A program made the translations under genes and the position numbers. From Strix aluco (taxonomy: Eukaryota > Chordata > Aves > Strigiformes > Strigidae), in assembly GCF_031877795.1 (NCBI RefSeq), contig NC_133958.1:3658001-3722000 (forward strand): a DNA stretch of 64,000 nucleotides. The letters are read 5' to 3'. The notes beneath the pieces were generated by a model, which searched no databases, had not been told where the DNA came from, and saw nothing but the letters and a program-made list of their open reading frames with translations. Each line of letters starts with the position of its first letter. The stretch's first letter is position 1. Positions 1 to 12,175 of the stretch are shown piece after piece.

Positions 1-3000
1 AATGCAATTGATTTGTAAAACAATGTGATTATTTGGGTTTACATGGGTAACAAAACCTCAGTTTACCTTCCCATGGTTTTTTATCAGCTTTCTAAATCTG
101 CAGCTGTCCACAGTGAATCTGGAAATAGTTGCTTGCTGAGATGTTTGCTCTTTGCCAGAAATATCATCTATCGTAAGTGGGTACAATATGAAACAGAGCA
201 TAAATTAGGTCTGAAAAAAACCAAATAATCGGAGCAACATTCCCAGACTGACCCATTCCTGCTGCCTGTCCTTTCCACCTCTCACCTGTGTCCAAACACC
301 CACACCCTCCTGATGCCCCAGAGACCTGAATTCAGGCCCTTGTGAAGGAAACAAAACTCTCACTCCCTTCTACATCTGTTTATTATGGGTCAGGGATATC
401 TAGGCGCAAAGTCACTCTCATTTTCCCCCTGAATCAGCCACAATATTCCAGGCCCTGGGACAGGCACAGCTGTAAACGTGCAAGACTTGCCAAATGCAGA
501 CTTTTACCCTTCCTCGGTCTATGAGCCACTGTTCTGCATTTGGTGCCTTAATTTGATTGTACAAAACCCAGAAGCATTTCCTACTGTTCCAGGGTTCTTT
601 GATCCCACTTTTTGTTCCCACAAAAAATACTTTCCATAAGAGAGCAGCGGGGTGAGACGTGCTGGGAGAGCATATATGTACAGAGTGCAGCTGGTGCATG
701 TCTGCAGCAATACATATATATATAAAAATACACTTTCCAGAGGGTGGTTTGTGTTTTGACCTGAGATGCAGTGTAGAATGCCAGTCTTATGGAGTAAAGT
801 TCAGTGCTAACACTGAGCTTGGGAACACAAGATGTAACACATTTATCAATGTTTGTAGACCAAACTGCCTCACGAGAGATCTAGGGTGCCCCTGGTACAG
901 TTAATCTGTGTGGGGACATCAGGGCTCCTCTGGGCTTCACCCTCTGGGTCCACATGCTCTGGAATAGCTGCGGCTTGACCCCTTTAGGGCAGATCCCAGG
1001 ACCTGAGTTTTAAGTTTTGCCTCCCTGTAAACCAGACCACTATCCCTGTTTCCAGTTTGCTGTGAGAGTACAGAAGTGTAGTTCCTATAGGTCAGAGGTG
1101 AGAGATGCTGGGATTTTTGTTTGACTTCCGTGCAAGGTTTAAACTGGGTACTTCTCCTGATTCCCCAGTAACATAACACTAACAAACACAGTTGGGTTGG
1201 CTGCTCACAAGGTGCGCAGGCACTGCTGTTGTCTGCTGGGCAGAGGTTGCAGCTGCTCACTCCTAGGTGCTGCAGGCAGCTGCTCACTGCACTCTCTGAA
1301 TACACAGGCATGACTGCTTTGCAGGGTACCACTGGTCTCATCACGTATGGCTCCAGCCCTGATCTCACCCAGTGTAGCCGTACCCCCTGCCTGCCTTTTC
1401 CTCTGCTCCGACTCAATCACCAGATTTGTGACATACAACATAAAAAGGGAAAAAAAGTAACAAACCTAAACAGAGCTGCAAGATTTAGTAGCCGAGATGG
1501 ATTTTTACACCACTATGGGTCCATGGGTCACAAAAATGTATGGGATCTTATTCCCATGGTGCTGACAGAGATGATACAGAGTAAACAAATAACACAGTTT
1601 CTGTAGTCTGGCAGCTTCTAAATCTCTCTTTGCTGTCCATCAGTGAAACAATGCACGATATCAGTACTGGTTTTTAAACAACCTATAATTAAGCAGCTCT
1701 AACTTCTGACAAATGCCAAAGTCAAATTACATCTTTGTGACTGAATTGGCACTTACTCACCAGGAGGTACATGGAAAAACTTATCTCTCAGATCTGAAGA
1801 AACTTCGAGTCGACAAACAGGAAAATGAATGATTAGGGAAGGGAATGCAATCCTGACATTTTCAGGGGTGAGCGATGAAATACTTAATGGCAAAGGATCT
1901 CAGGAGGCTAATAGTACATTTTATTTTATTTAATTTTCATATACCAAGCAATTGAATTGTGCTACTGACACTTGAGAGTCCTCAACCTTTTGAAAACAAA
2001 GCAGGAATTCAAGCATCATTTAGTCAATCTACAACTCAAAGGCATTAAAAGACCAGTTGAAGTTTTCTTTATTATTCCTCCAGCAGATTGCAGGGACACA
2101 ATGTAAGATGAAGCCCCTAATCTGTAATCAGTTTTGCCACTATTTACCATTTTATTCCTTACAGCCTACCAGGGAAGACATTAAGGCATGTGAATAGGAC
2201 AGAGAATTAATTTTAAGACAGAAAACTTTTTGCTTCTCAACTGGTGCTCACTATCCACCTCTGTTAGAGGATACTGGGGTGGCAGCACTTTATTAATCTA
2301 TGATTACACCTAGCCTAGAACGAGAGAATCACAGAGATGCTCTGGAGAATTAGGTGCCATAATAATTCTGTTTGCTCAGTCCTGGCTGCTAGCAGGCAAG
2401 TGTCCAAAGCCGAGCTGACACCAAGTGGTCAAGGATTGAGTGGACATGGACTCTGAACCGCTCACCCCAGTCCCACCTGGTTTCCCTGCGCTGCCTCGCT
2501 GCTATGTAGGAAACAGTCTTACACTGTATATCTTAAAGAAGAGAGAATTCACCACTCTGCTTCATTGTTTAATCTCATGGTTAATTACAATCATTGGTTT
2601 AAAAAAACCCTCAAAGCCTATATTTTATTTCTACTTCGAACTCAACTGACTTGAGCTGCCAGCTGCTGCCCATTTCGATGTCTCAGCACACTGAACAAAA
2701 CACTTTATCACCAGCCTTAGCAGCACTGTTTGAAAATGTCTCCTGCTTGCTACCAGACACATTAACCACTGATTTTAATCATTATAGCAACATCACCGAA
2801 TATTAAAGGCCTGGAAGAAAAGAATACATTCTTAGTATTCTGTGGGGAGGAACATGATTCCTCAAGGACTTGGAGACTATACTAGTCTTCTCCTTTTGCC
2901 AGATACTTGGGTAGCCAAGAGAGAAGATTAGGGAAAGCTTCTGAACTACAGAGGTAACCAGGTGTTTGCAGTAGCAGGGCATTGCTTTCTGTGGCCCTTT

Positions 3001-6000
3001 GAACAGGACATCACACTTCTATAGAGGCACTAAGCAAGTGCGGCTATGTCAATAGTTCCTCACAGCAGTCCTGCAACATGCAGAAGGATTTTGCTCATCA
3101 GACAAAGAAGATGCAGAAGGAGAAATATTTTTTTGCACCCTACACAATAATTCAGCGGCTCAAGGTTTAGACATGTTGATTTTGATTTATATTGCTCTGG
3201 AAGTTGAATAAACTGTCGGTGTAAATAAGAAGAGAGTCCAAATTATTTCTACTTTGATTTTACCTCTAACTCTGTTACATATTGGGTCCATTGACTATCA
3301 ATTCCACCCTCAGCCCTTTCAAGATGCTACTTATAGTATTTCTTCTTATTGACATTTGCACTGTTTCATTCACGGGACAACACACAGTTGTAATGAAGGC
3401 TGGAGACAGAGCTTTAGCTGGTCTAAACTTATGAAACATCACTGCCCGGCACAACTAAATGCACAGCAGAGCAAAGCTACTGTCCTAAAGCCCGAATTGT
3501 ATCCACCACTGGAAAGAAAGTGTTAAAGACAGAGTGTGATGGGGTCTACAGACAGCAAAGTCTGGTTGCTGTTAGAGCTATTTCGTTTTCTTTTCACTGT
3601 GTCTTGTTCCAAGGCAACAAGTCTCTACACTGATGAACCAAAAAAGGTTACATTAATAAATTAGCATGCAGATCCCCACCCCAAAAAAAAGAGCAAGAGA
3701 CAGACTCTGACACTGGCTATTTTCTATTTTTAACAGACTTTGGCAAGGCACTAGCATTCCATTTAGAGTGAGCCAGAAGTTGCAGCAAACAGGAATTGTT
3801 ATTGTTTACCCATTTTTACACTCAGCCTCACACAGCTGATTCCCTAAACTGAGATTTGTTTCACCTTTTGTCTTAACACAAAATGGGAAAGCGGTAGATA
3901 TGCTGCAATTAAATGAGGAAATAAAGAAAAAATTGAGCATGATTTGGGCATTTAGAAGCCTTTCGTTATTTTTCATCTGCCAACGACTTCAGCCAGAAAG
4001 TTCTTTGAGAATGTTATTTAGTTGTTTTTCACTAAAGGAAAGCAGCATTAATTTGCTGAGAAAAATTCTAGGTCGTGGATCCGCCTGCTCACTCATGCTT
4101 AACTGCAAAACAGCGTTTGCTTTCTTTAGCACAACATTTTTGGTCTTAAATACTGGTTGATGTTGAAACTAACAGTGAAACTGCTCTACCTAGCCAGCTT
4201 GGGGCAACGCAGAAGCAATCACAGGGGGAGCGAGATTTGTGCTCGATGCCCAGGTTGTAGCTGGGGTTGGAATCAGAGGTCCAGCTGCTCCGATACAAAG
4301 AGCGAGCTCCTGTGGCACGTTCTGCACCGCCCTTGGGTCTTCTGACTCGGTCTCACTTCTCTGCTGCTCCACCACACACCAGACGGCAGGGTCTTGGGGA
4401 CCTCTCCCAGGTCAGAGCCACCAGGAAGGCTCCTCACCCTGCAACATCGCCGATTCCTTCCCTGACAGCCGCGGGTCCTCCGGGCCCATCAGCTCCACTC
4501 AGAGGGTAGGAGCTGGTGCCACAGCAAGAAGACATTGCTTCGCCTTCACAGCCGAGCCCGTGTTCAGCAGAATGAGCAAGTCATTAATCACACTGCACTA
4601 TTTGTGTCTCTGGTTCAGGCAATATTTTGATACATTCTCACACAGGCAAAAACACCCTGAGAATTCCTCTCCGGCTTTTGCCGCTTGAAAGCATTTGCTG
4701 CACTTGCTGTAGCTTTGCTTGTCGAAGATGGGAAGCAAAAGATTCAAACTGAATCAGCAGCTCTCAGAACTAAATTAGAAGACCCTTTGATTGCATTATT
4801 AGCTTTTCCTAAGTCAGGGGAGGTCCAACAAACAGATCAATCCCTGTAAAGCTTAGGAGCTGCTTACAGATGTAGTTAAACTGCAGAGGATGACGAACGT
4901 ATCGATGTCTAAATCTTCCACAGTATTTCTTTCAACATGTCCGTGCTTACGATTCTTCCAGGTGGAAAGAGGAAGACAAGCGTTTGTCAGTGCTAAAAGT
5001 TCTGTTTATAATAAACTTCACTATAAAGTCCAAAAGAAGCCAATTATGTTTTCCAGGAAATTATTTTTCTTCCTGTGCCCAAACTAATTACTGACACTGG
5101 TATGATAGAACCACATTTTTCCTCCTTTTTTTTAAAGGAGGCAAGAAACAGCCTTTCCCCTTGACAACATATGGCAAATATTTTTCTCTTTCTCCGGTTC
5201 TAGATTCATTTTGCAAAATTAGTCTTAGAAGTGCTGTTATCACTTATTCCCAACCCAGCATCACACAGAGTTTTGTTTTCTGGTTCATTCACATTCAGAC
5301 ACTATTGGTTTTATTTCTAAGCAAAGAGAAGTACCAAATAAGAGAATTAGGATCTTGTTACAATAGTCATTTTCCAGTATCATTCAAGAAAAGCAACAAA
5401 TTTCTAAACAATTCTCTGTAAGCAGCAGTGTTGAATCTTTGATATCTTAAATATGTCTCTTTAGTTTTATAACAACATTCTCCATGAGTAAATCTCTTAA
5501 GCGTTTACTGACATCCTATTCAAATAATTTAAAGTTAAAAACTTGCTTATACAAGCAGTAAGGAGCTCAAGTTGTAGTTAAACAAAAAAACAAAGGTTTG
5601 GCATTAGGAAAATGTTCCCGAGATTTTAAATCAGCAGATAAATCATAATTAAATCGTATGTTATCATATATCATAATCTGTTCTTTTAAAAGGATATTAG
5701 TAATGCTATTTAATTTTCAATTTGCATGGTCACTTGTAGTTGACTGTTGTTGTGCCAAGACAGTGAGGACTAATGAATGCACAATCCGTGGCTCTGTCAC
5801 TGATATGCTGAATAAGCTTTGTTAAAAGATTTCTTTTTTTTGGAATGTTATCCCGCCTTCTATAGAATAAAAAGTCCCGATGGTTCCTTACAAAGGAGCC
5901 ATCTAAGTTCTTGCTCTTTCTATGATCTCTGGGAGGTAACCTTGCAAGTCTGTATCAGTATCTATATCATGGCTGCCCACGAGACCCTCGCCAGTGTTCG

Positions 6001-6619
6001 TCAACGTAAGAAGGAACCTTTCCTTTAACTTGTCTGAATTTTAGGTGCATTCTATGAGACAGAAAAATGTGGATAGTTAGATTTTTCTAAAGGTTTCAAG
6101 GGAAAATGAGTACCCTCTTTATAACTTTATATTTTCAATATAAATAACTTTATAATTTTCAAGACTTCTAGCTGGAATGCAGTCAACTCAGTAATCCTAC
6201 CTTTCCCTTACTCTGACTTCTGAAGTGGTGCCATTTGCTTGTCATTCGAAACCTCTTTTGATGACCTCCTAGATATAACTGTTATTTGGCTAACTAATCT
6301 TGAGTTAGAAGTCCCAGAGGAAGCAATTTTCCTCTACAACTTGATACCAGTCCCCTTGCTTGCCTCACTGGCGGTAACTGGGAATACAATGCTTGTGTGA
6401 TAAAGTAGATGTCTTGAATTGATCTCTGATAGAATATCCATGTAATTACCCAACACCATACCTTCTGAAAGACTTGTTCCTGCAGGAATTGGGCTTCGAG
6501 TCATAAATTTTTCAAGATAGAACAGACTTTTATTTATTTTTTCCAGTGTTTAAGTTTCTTTGGTTACCTGCAATTTCTCACTGCCTCTGCCTTAACAAGC
6601 TGTGTATTTTCCATTTTAG
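1..6619 (+). other. ADRA1A: ADRA1A intron (3' part), gene-free
   Basis: This is intronic by inference. The ADRA1A exon at 6620 starts inside a Gly codon right after an AG acceptor (polypyrimidine-rich tract then TTTTAG), and the upstream coding exon of the receptor (TM1-TM6) is not present to the left. In other vertebrates the intron between the two coding exons is very long, so more than 6.6 kb is expected. Open frames of 60-159 codons on both strands show no family similarity and no splice context that I recognise. Contents noted separately are a GC-richer patch (about 4230-4560), an AT-rich homeodomain-like patch (about 5440-5800) and an ancient SINE relic (about 3055-3125). Confidence 0.85.
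3055..3125 (-). repeat. Degenerate MIR-type SINE relic
   Basis: The stretch reads as the complement of the conserved MIR/tRNA-SINE core: a 'cctcacagcagtcctgcaa' segment, a T-rich 'attttgctcatcagacaaag' segment, then a purine-rich end where 'gaggaaactgag' would be in the consensus. Many substitutions mark it as an old copy. The match is from memory of the consensus, not an alignment. Confidence 0.4.
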
Positions 6620-7131
6620 GTTCTTTCTTTCCTGCAATCAAACCCCCGGACACACTTTTTAAAATAACATTTTGGCTTGGATATTTAAACAGCTGCATCA
6701 ACCCCATAATCTATCCGTGCTCAAGTCAAGAGTTTAAGAAAGCGTTCCAAAACGTCCTGAGAGCGCAGTGCCTCCCAAGGAAGCAAGCAGCAAAGAAGCA
6801 ATCCCCAAGTTTCAACCTCAACCATCCCACCAGCCAAAGCATGGAGAGCAGCAAAGGCGTGGTCCGTATCCCCGTCGGCTCTGGAGAAACCTTCTACAAG
6901 ATTTCCAAGTCGGATGGGGTCTGCGAATGGAAGATATTCTCGGCTGTGCAAAACATGCCTGCAAAAAACACCGTTTCTAAAGACTGTACTGCTGCCAAAG
7001 CAAAAAGTAAAGGTTTCCTCCAGGAATGCTGCTGCGCAGGCACTTCAGGGAACCTCATCCATGAAAACTGTAAAGTGCCAACCATTAAAATACACACCAT
7101 CTCCCTCAGCGAGAACGGGGAGGACGTCTAA
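6620..7131 (+). CDS. ADRA1A: ADRA1A terminal coding exon (alpha-1A adrenergic receptor, C-terminal part)
   Basis: This exon encodes the last 170 residues of the alpha-1A adrenoceptor, a plasma-membrane GPCR that binds noradrenaline and adrenaline and signals through Gq/11 to phospholipase C. The exon follows a TTTTAG acceptor. Its first two bases complete a Gly codon, and the frame runs to TAA at 7129-7131. In order it encodes the end of extracellular loop 3 ([10 protein letters not shown]), TM7 (about codons at 6652-6720) with two Phe matching the human antagonist-contact Phe308 and Phe312, NSCINPIIY with the NPxxY motif, helix 8 ([13 protein letters not shown]), and a Cys at a likely palmitoylation site (RAQC). 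The cytoplasmic tail keeps [20 protein letters not shown], a CCC run and a conserved end ([16 protein letters not shown]). The human counterpart is 172 residues, so the length is normal. TM1-TM6 lie on an exon left of the window. Divergence is confined to the middle of the tail. Confidence 0.97.
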
Positions 7132-8625
7132 AGGACTGAACATGCCTAGCAGCCTAGGCCAGCAAACTCGTGGCTCTGCTGATGGGATGTTGCTCTTTTT
7201 ATTGGGATGTAGAATTAGATGCTACAACAGTTGAAAAGATCCAGGTGAAACAAATAGCATTCTGTAAAACAGGGCCAAAGCTTTCGAGGACTGATGTCTT
7301 TGAATGCTGGTAGCCTGAATGAAGCCCCTTAAAGACAGTGAATGGCTTCAGTGGACGGTGAGCACCCTACGGTCTTCCGAGAGACTGGCCTCTGTGAGGG
7401 ATCTGCCTGACATTTAAAGGCTTTATTTTTCACTGTATTCCCCTGTTTCAAAGTTCTTACTGCTCTGATTTAGGTGCAACGGGGGAGAAAGAGCAAACTA
7501 CAGACCCCATGCTGATTTCAGTATGGATACTTTCAGACAGCTCCACATTTAGAGCCATTTTGTGATTCCACTCCCCAGAAGAGCTAAACCTCAATTCAAC
7601 AACCAGGAGAGCTGAGGTTGGGAGGCTCAGGTCTTGGGACAGTGTTTACAGATCTCTGCTTACTTTTCATTAAGGGACCGTGGACAAGAACATTTTCCTA
7701 CCATGTCTTGCCTCTTTCGTTCATGTCCAGGTCCCGGCTTGGTGAAGTCCTGCACGCTTTGTTGGAGAGAACAGGCAGCTCTTTGGGTTTGCATCTTCAG
7801 CTGGGCAGTCTCACTGCTCCTCATTCTTGGGCTGCTTCAGGTGGGGAATTGGTCTTCTGCACTGCCCACAAGGCTGCTTGTCCTCCACCTCTCTGGAAAG
7901 GCAGTCACTCCAGCTCACAGGGCATTGCAAAAACACTCCCTTGGCTCTTGCCCTGCTTGGAGCTGCTTTAAGTTTCCCTTTGTGCTGTGGATTTCAGTAA
8001 ACTCCATTGCCAAGGGAAACTTGATCCAAGTGGCTGCACTCCTCCTACCTTCAGAGACCAGCCTGAACTTTTCTCTTTTTGTACAATCAACCTCCCAAAT
8101 CTCCAAACAAATCCAAATGAAAATTTGCATGCATCCCAGGTTTGTTTGGAAGGTCTCTGTGCTTTGACGCGGGTCTAAAAAAATTCAAAACTAGGTAAGT
8201 CATCAGCAAATAAGGCTCAAAGAGGTCAATTCTACTCATCCATTTGTTTCTCTTGTTCTGAGTCCAGCAGAGACCTGCTTAAAGACTCAATAATTCCTTG
8301 CTCAGGTGCTTGTTAGTCAGATCAGTGCCACAGTCACTGGAAAAGCTGCAGACATTTTTCTGTCTCCCTGCCCAGTGTTATGCTACATTCCTTTTCTGAC
8401 TCCTTCCATACCAAGTGCTCTAAGCTTTCTATGAGATCCTGTGTACCCTGGAGTCAGGAACTTTACCCTCATTCTGAGCAGTGGGAGTTAAGCACGTTAA
8501 ATGACTTAAGGACATACATCCCCATGAGAAAGGGCCACCCTTTGGGAATTTGGGAGAAAAGCATTTGGAAGCATGTTATATTTTAATATAGCTAACCCAA
8601 ATAAATAAATAAATGAGCTGTTCAG
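7132..8625 (+). other. ADRA1A: Probable ADRA1A 3'UTR
   Basis: The first AATAAA hexamers downstream of the ADRA1A stop on the + strand are three overlapping copies at 8599-8612, in a run of AATA repeats. A transcript ending shortly after them would have a 3'UTR of about 1.5 kb. Open frames here, the longest 177 codons at 7634-8167, resemble no protein I know and are treated as chance. The true end could lie further right, and other vertebrates use alternative ADRA1A 3' exons. This is inference from signal position only. Confidence 0.45.
8599..8612 (+). promoter_or_regulatory. ADRA1A: Candidate polyadenylation signal cluster for ADRA1A
   Basis: Three overlapping AATAAA hexamers (starting at 8599, 8603 and 8607) are the first on the + strand after the stop codon. 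The sequence beyond them contains 'gagctgttc', only a modest GU-type downstream element. The same bases form a short (AATA)n repeat, so the hexamers could be incidental. Confidence 0.4.
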
Positions 8626-10028
8626 CATCTGGAAGAAATAGTGGGAGGAATTCTCTGTACAATATTAGAAATAAGCAGCTCTTGACATAACTCCTCCTGG
8701 GCCTGCCAAGTAAGAATGCAGCTTCTTGAAACAACACATAAGCCTTTACTCATGTCTCAATGTCAGCTCCTGTGCTAAATATCTACTGGCTTGGAAAGGG
8801 AAAGGGCTTAAGATAATGTTAGCTTTTACAGGATAGGGCCTTGAAAGGACACCTGATGTTATTGATGAGAGATCATTGTTTATTCATCTCCCATTCAGTA
8901 TTAAGTCCCCAGGGTCTAGAGAATTTCAGTCTTCTGTGTCTTTTATTTATGCATGAATGAGATTTCTTTCCTACTGCAAACACATATTTTCAGCTAGAAC
9001 ATTATCAGACAATTTGCAAAAGTAAAATCTGATCCTTGGAGTTTGTGCAATACTGTTGCTTTGCAGAGTCCTGGAAGCAGAAATCAACCTCCGAGTGTAA
9101 ATGCACTTTACATCTATACATGGCCAGGATGCTAATCAAGCATTGCCACTCTAAATAAATGTTGAGCTCAAAGTGAAAGAAGAGAGTAGATGGACCTAAG
9201 CCTGTGTTTTGTGTAGACAATTCAGAGAGGCAGAACAAGCCAGCTAATTTTCCACCCTATATTTGGCCTTGTTCTCAGCGCATTAAAATTACCGAGTAAT
9301 TACCAGTACACCTAGGAAACCTACTACAAAGTGCCCATTTACAGATCTTGCTAATCTTGCAGGATCCAAAGTAAGATCCATAAAAGCAAGAATCATGTCT
9401 TTGGGTAGATTCACTAGTATTTACTCAGACAACACCAGCCTGATGGAGCTATGTTAGAAAACAAGAAAGGTGTAAAAGACCTGGTAGTGTTGGCATCTTT
9501 TTTCTGGTGTAATAACCAAGAACACTTCAGGTCCCATACGTGCTGGTAAATTTTCCTTGCACTTGCTGCCTCAGGTATGTGTCTCATAGGTGTTTTCAGG
9601 TGCTAACACGTCACATCAAGCAGAGGTCTTGCTTCTCCCAGCCTTCAAACAAATGAGTGCGTGGTGATAGGGAAAATGAAGCTAACAGTTCTTGACTCAG
9701 CCTGCAGTGGTCCTGAAGACAATGACAAGACACTTGAATTTGGAAGCACAGTGTTTTTCAGACCGTTAAGCTTTTGTTGTGTTTGGTGGGTCAGTGAATG
9801 GCACTGTCTACCTCTTCTTATACTTGGAAAATGAAATATCTAGCTTTGCTGATTAGCTGAAGCAAATAGTTATTTCTTCTCCCACATGAATGCTGCATAA
9901 CAAAGATACACAATGTCCCAAACAGGTTAAAATTAGAGAAGAATTCAAATCAAATCCTCGGACCCAAACCCTTATTTATTTCCAAAAGCATGCACCCACA
10001 GACAGCAAATCTGTAGCATTATCCCATT

Positions 10029-10066
10029 AAATAAGTTTAAATAAATCAAATAAGTTTAAATAAGAA
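10029..10066. repeat. Two-copy 19-bp AT-rich tandem repeat
   Basis: The unit 'aaataagtttaaataa' plus three spacer bases occurs at 10029 and again at 10048, giving an exact period of 19 bp for two copies. It is a local slippage or duplication product with no apparent coding role. Confidence 0.8.
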
Positions 10067-10139
10067 GCCCACACCACCCCTTAAAGCTTTTTTACATTTT
10101 TTCAATAAAGTCTAGAATTTGAAACTAGAAGTGTTGAAA

Positions 10140-10166
10140 TACCATGAAAAAAATATTCTCATGGTA
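10140..10166. repeat. 8-bp inverted repeat with AT-rich loop
   Basis: TACCATGA at 10140-10147 is the exact reverse complement of TCATGGTA at 10159-10166, with an 11-base A/T-rich spacer. It can form a small stem-loop. No terminator or gene end is associated with it. Confidence 0.7.
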
Positions 10167-12084
10167 CTTCAAGCCAAGACCAGAAGCAGAAAAGCTGGAA
10201 ATCTCATAAGAAAGTCACGTGAGATTCGTGGCCAAGGTTTTCAGTCTCACGGGGTTCAAATATGTGGGACATTTATTTGAACAAAACCTGAACTCTGAAA
10301 CATTTCAAAAAAACCCCATTAAATTGAGCAAAACAGCAAAACTAGCAGGATATAAAATCTTCACTACACACACTTGCTGCCCAACCCTATTTGTATACAT
10401 TTTATAACTTGAACCAGTAAGGTCATTTGTCCCATCTCTCCTTCGGAGCTGGGAGATTTACACAGGGTCTCTCCAGTAATTTTATATTTGTTGAGGTTTC
10501 ATGGTGTCAGGGGGTGTCAAGGGGTTGCTGTGGAGCTACGCATAGGCTGACACAAATGGATTAGTCATTTAATTCCAGAGCAATACTGAAGTAACAATAT
10601 AATCTGAATCTAAGATGAGGATAAGTAAGTCATCATGCTGGTGGCAATGTCTGGATAGACATGGATAGCTGCCTGTGTAGCACAGCACTCCTGCCTGTGA
10701 GAGACTGAGGGTAGAATAATGAAGTCTTGGTCTCACTTTCATCCTTTTTTTTCTGTCATCAAACAGATGCTAACAGACCTCTCTCTCTCCAGTGACACTG
10801 AAAAGCACCCGGCAAGCCTGGTCCCAGCCACACCTCTGCTGCTGTCACATTTGCCAGTAAAAACAAAATCAGTTTGGCCCACTCAGAGAATTTCTGCATG
10901 AAAACTGCTCTGTTCCCTTGCTGCAAGCAGGGTCATGGGCACTTGTCATCTTGATGGACATTTGGACTGACAAGTCTCAAAAACCATAGAAGGAGCTCTA
11001 GGAAGAGAAGAAAAAAAAAAGCAAAAAAAAAAAGCAGTGCAGGTTTAAGCAGCCCATATTTTTCTATTATTTAAAATGAACTTGGCACTGGTAAAAGAGC
11101 TGCAGCCACAGAGGCTGAATGTATCTGTCTATCTAAAAAGCACTAGCAGAACAAGAGATTTCCCAGTGGCTTGCCATCTATCATCACATGTAAAACCTTT
11201 CTACGATCAGGACTCCACAGCAGCACAGAACAGAGAGCGGGAAGCGGTCAGGTGGGATGTAAGAACACAGAGGAGTGCTGTGATTTTCCCTTCAGAGCCA
11301 CATCCAGTGGACCACACTGACCTGTCAATTGATGTGTCCTGACCAAAATCTTTGAGGGACACGTATGCCATCCCACTGCCCTCTCTGTTCAGTATTTCCT
11401 GTTGAGAGTGACAGCCAAGATTTCCATCTTGAGCGGAGCAGAGAGGCTCTGCTGCAAAGAGTTGAGAGCTGTCACCATCATATAGATGACTTTTAATTTA
11501 CACAGGCTGAGACTAAGCAGATGACCAATCTCTTCCTCACAGAGCAGGAAATGTTCAGTATTCCAGTTTCCACAGTTAATGATCATTCAGATTTACTGTC
11601 TTATGCTTCTGAGGCTTCACGTACTCTAAGATTATTCAAATCCCAAATACTTGACCTCTGTCCACTATCCAAATAAATGTCATCTTTTTTTAAAAAAAAA
11701 AAAAATTTTGCTCTGCCAAGCCCAAGGAGAAATTCTGTACTGTATAAAAGAATATTTTCCTTTGCCAGGCTTTAATGTTTTGAAAATCTATGGCATTGAA
11801 AAGAGGAAAGATTAAGCTAGGGATACTTCTTCCTTTTCTACTCATCAGAGTCAGTAAATGGATTTCACAAACCTTCTTCAGTCTTACTTGCAAAATTTCC
11901 CTGCCTGACTTTTTCAATTTTCTGAAAAGTAACAGTTACAAAGCAGAGTATCATATACCAATTGAAGGCAGTTAAAAAAGATCTTATTGTTTTACTGAAG
12001 TGGAAGTTCCTCAGTTCTAGGTATGCCTGTTGGCCTCATGTTAACTAATGCTCATGTTTGGGTTTTTATTAGGAGCTCCACTTT

Positions 12085-12175
12085 AAGATAAAGGCACAGA
12101 ATGACTCGGTGATTTGCTCAAGGAAGATTTCAGCTGTCCCATGTTGAATCCATGCTTGGTAATTAACTCTGTATC
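12085..12175 (-). repeat. Degenerate MIR-type SINE relic
   Basis: Segments resembling the reverse complement of the MIR core appear in order: 'aaggcacagaatgactcggt', 'gatttgctcaagga', then 'gttgaatccatgcttggtaa' where the consensus has the 'gaacccaggtct' portion. The copy is heavily mutated. The assignment is by eye. Confidence 0.4.

Noticed and set aside
937..1416. 159-codon minus-strand frame overlapping a 125-codon + frame (1229-1606)
   Set aside because: It is open on both strands with no recognisable protein, within an ADRA1A intron. Treated as chance.
4239..4688. 149-codon + frame in an ADRA1A intron
   Set aside because: It falls in a GC-rich patch where stops are rare in several frames. 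No known domain and no clear exon borders. The patch itself is kept as a finding.
7634..8167. 177-codon open frame on + after the ADRA1A stop
   Set aside because: It is the longest frame in the window but lies in the probable 3'UTR. It overlaps another long + frame (7618-7971) and has a Leu/Ser/Pro-rich composition with no family resemblance or splice context.
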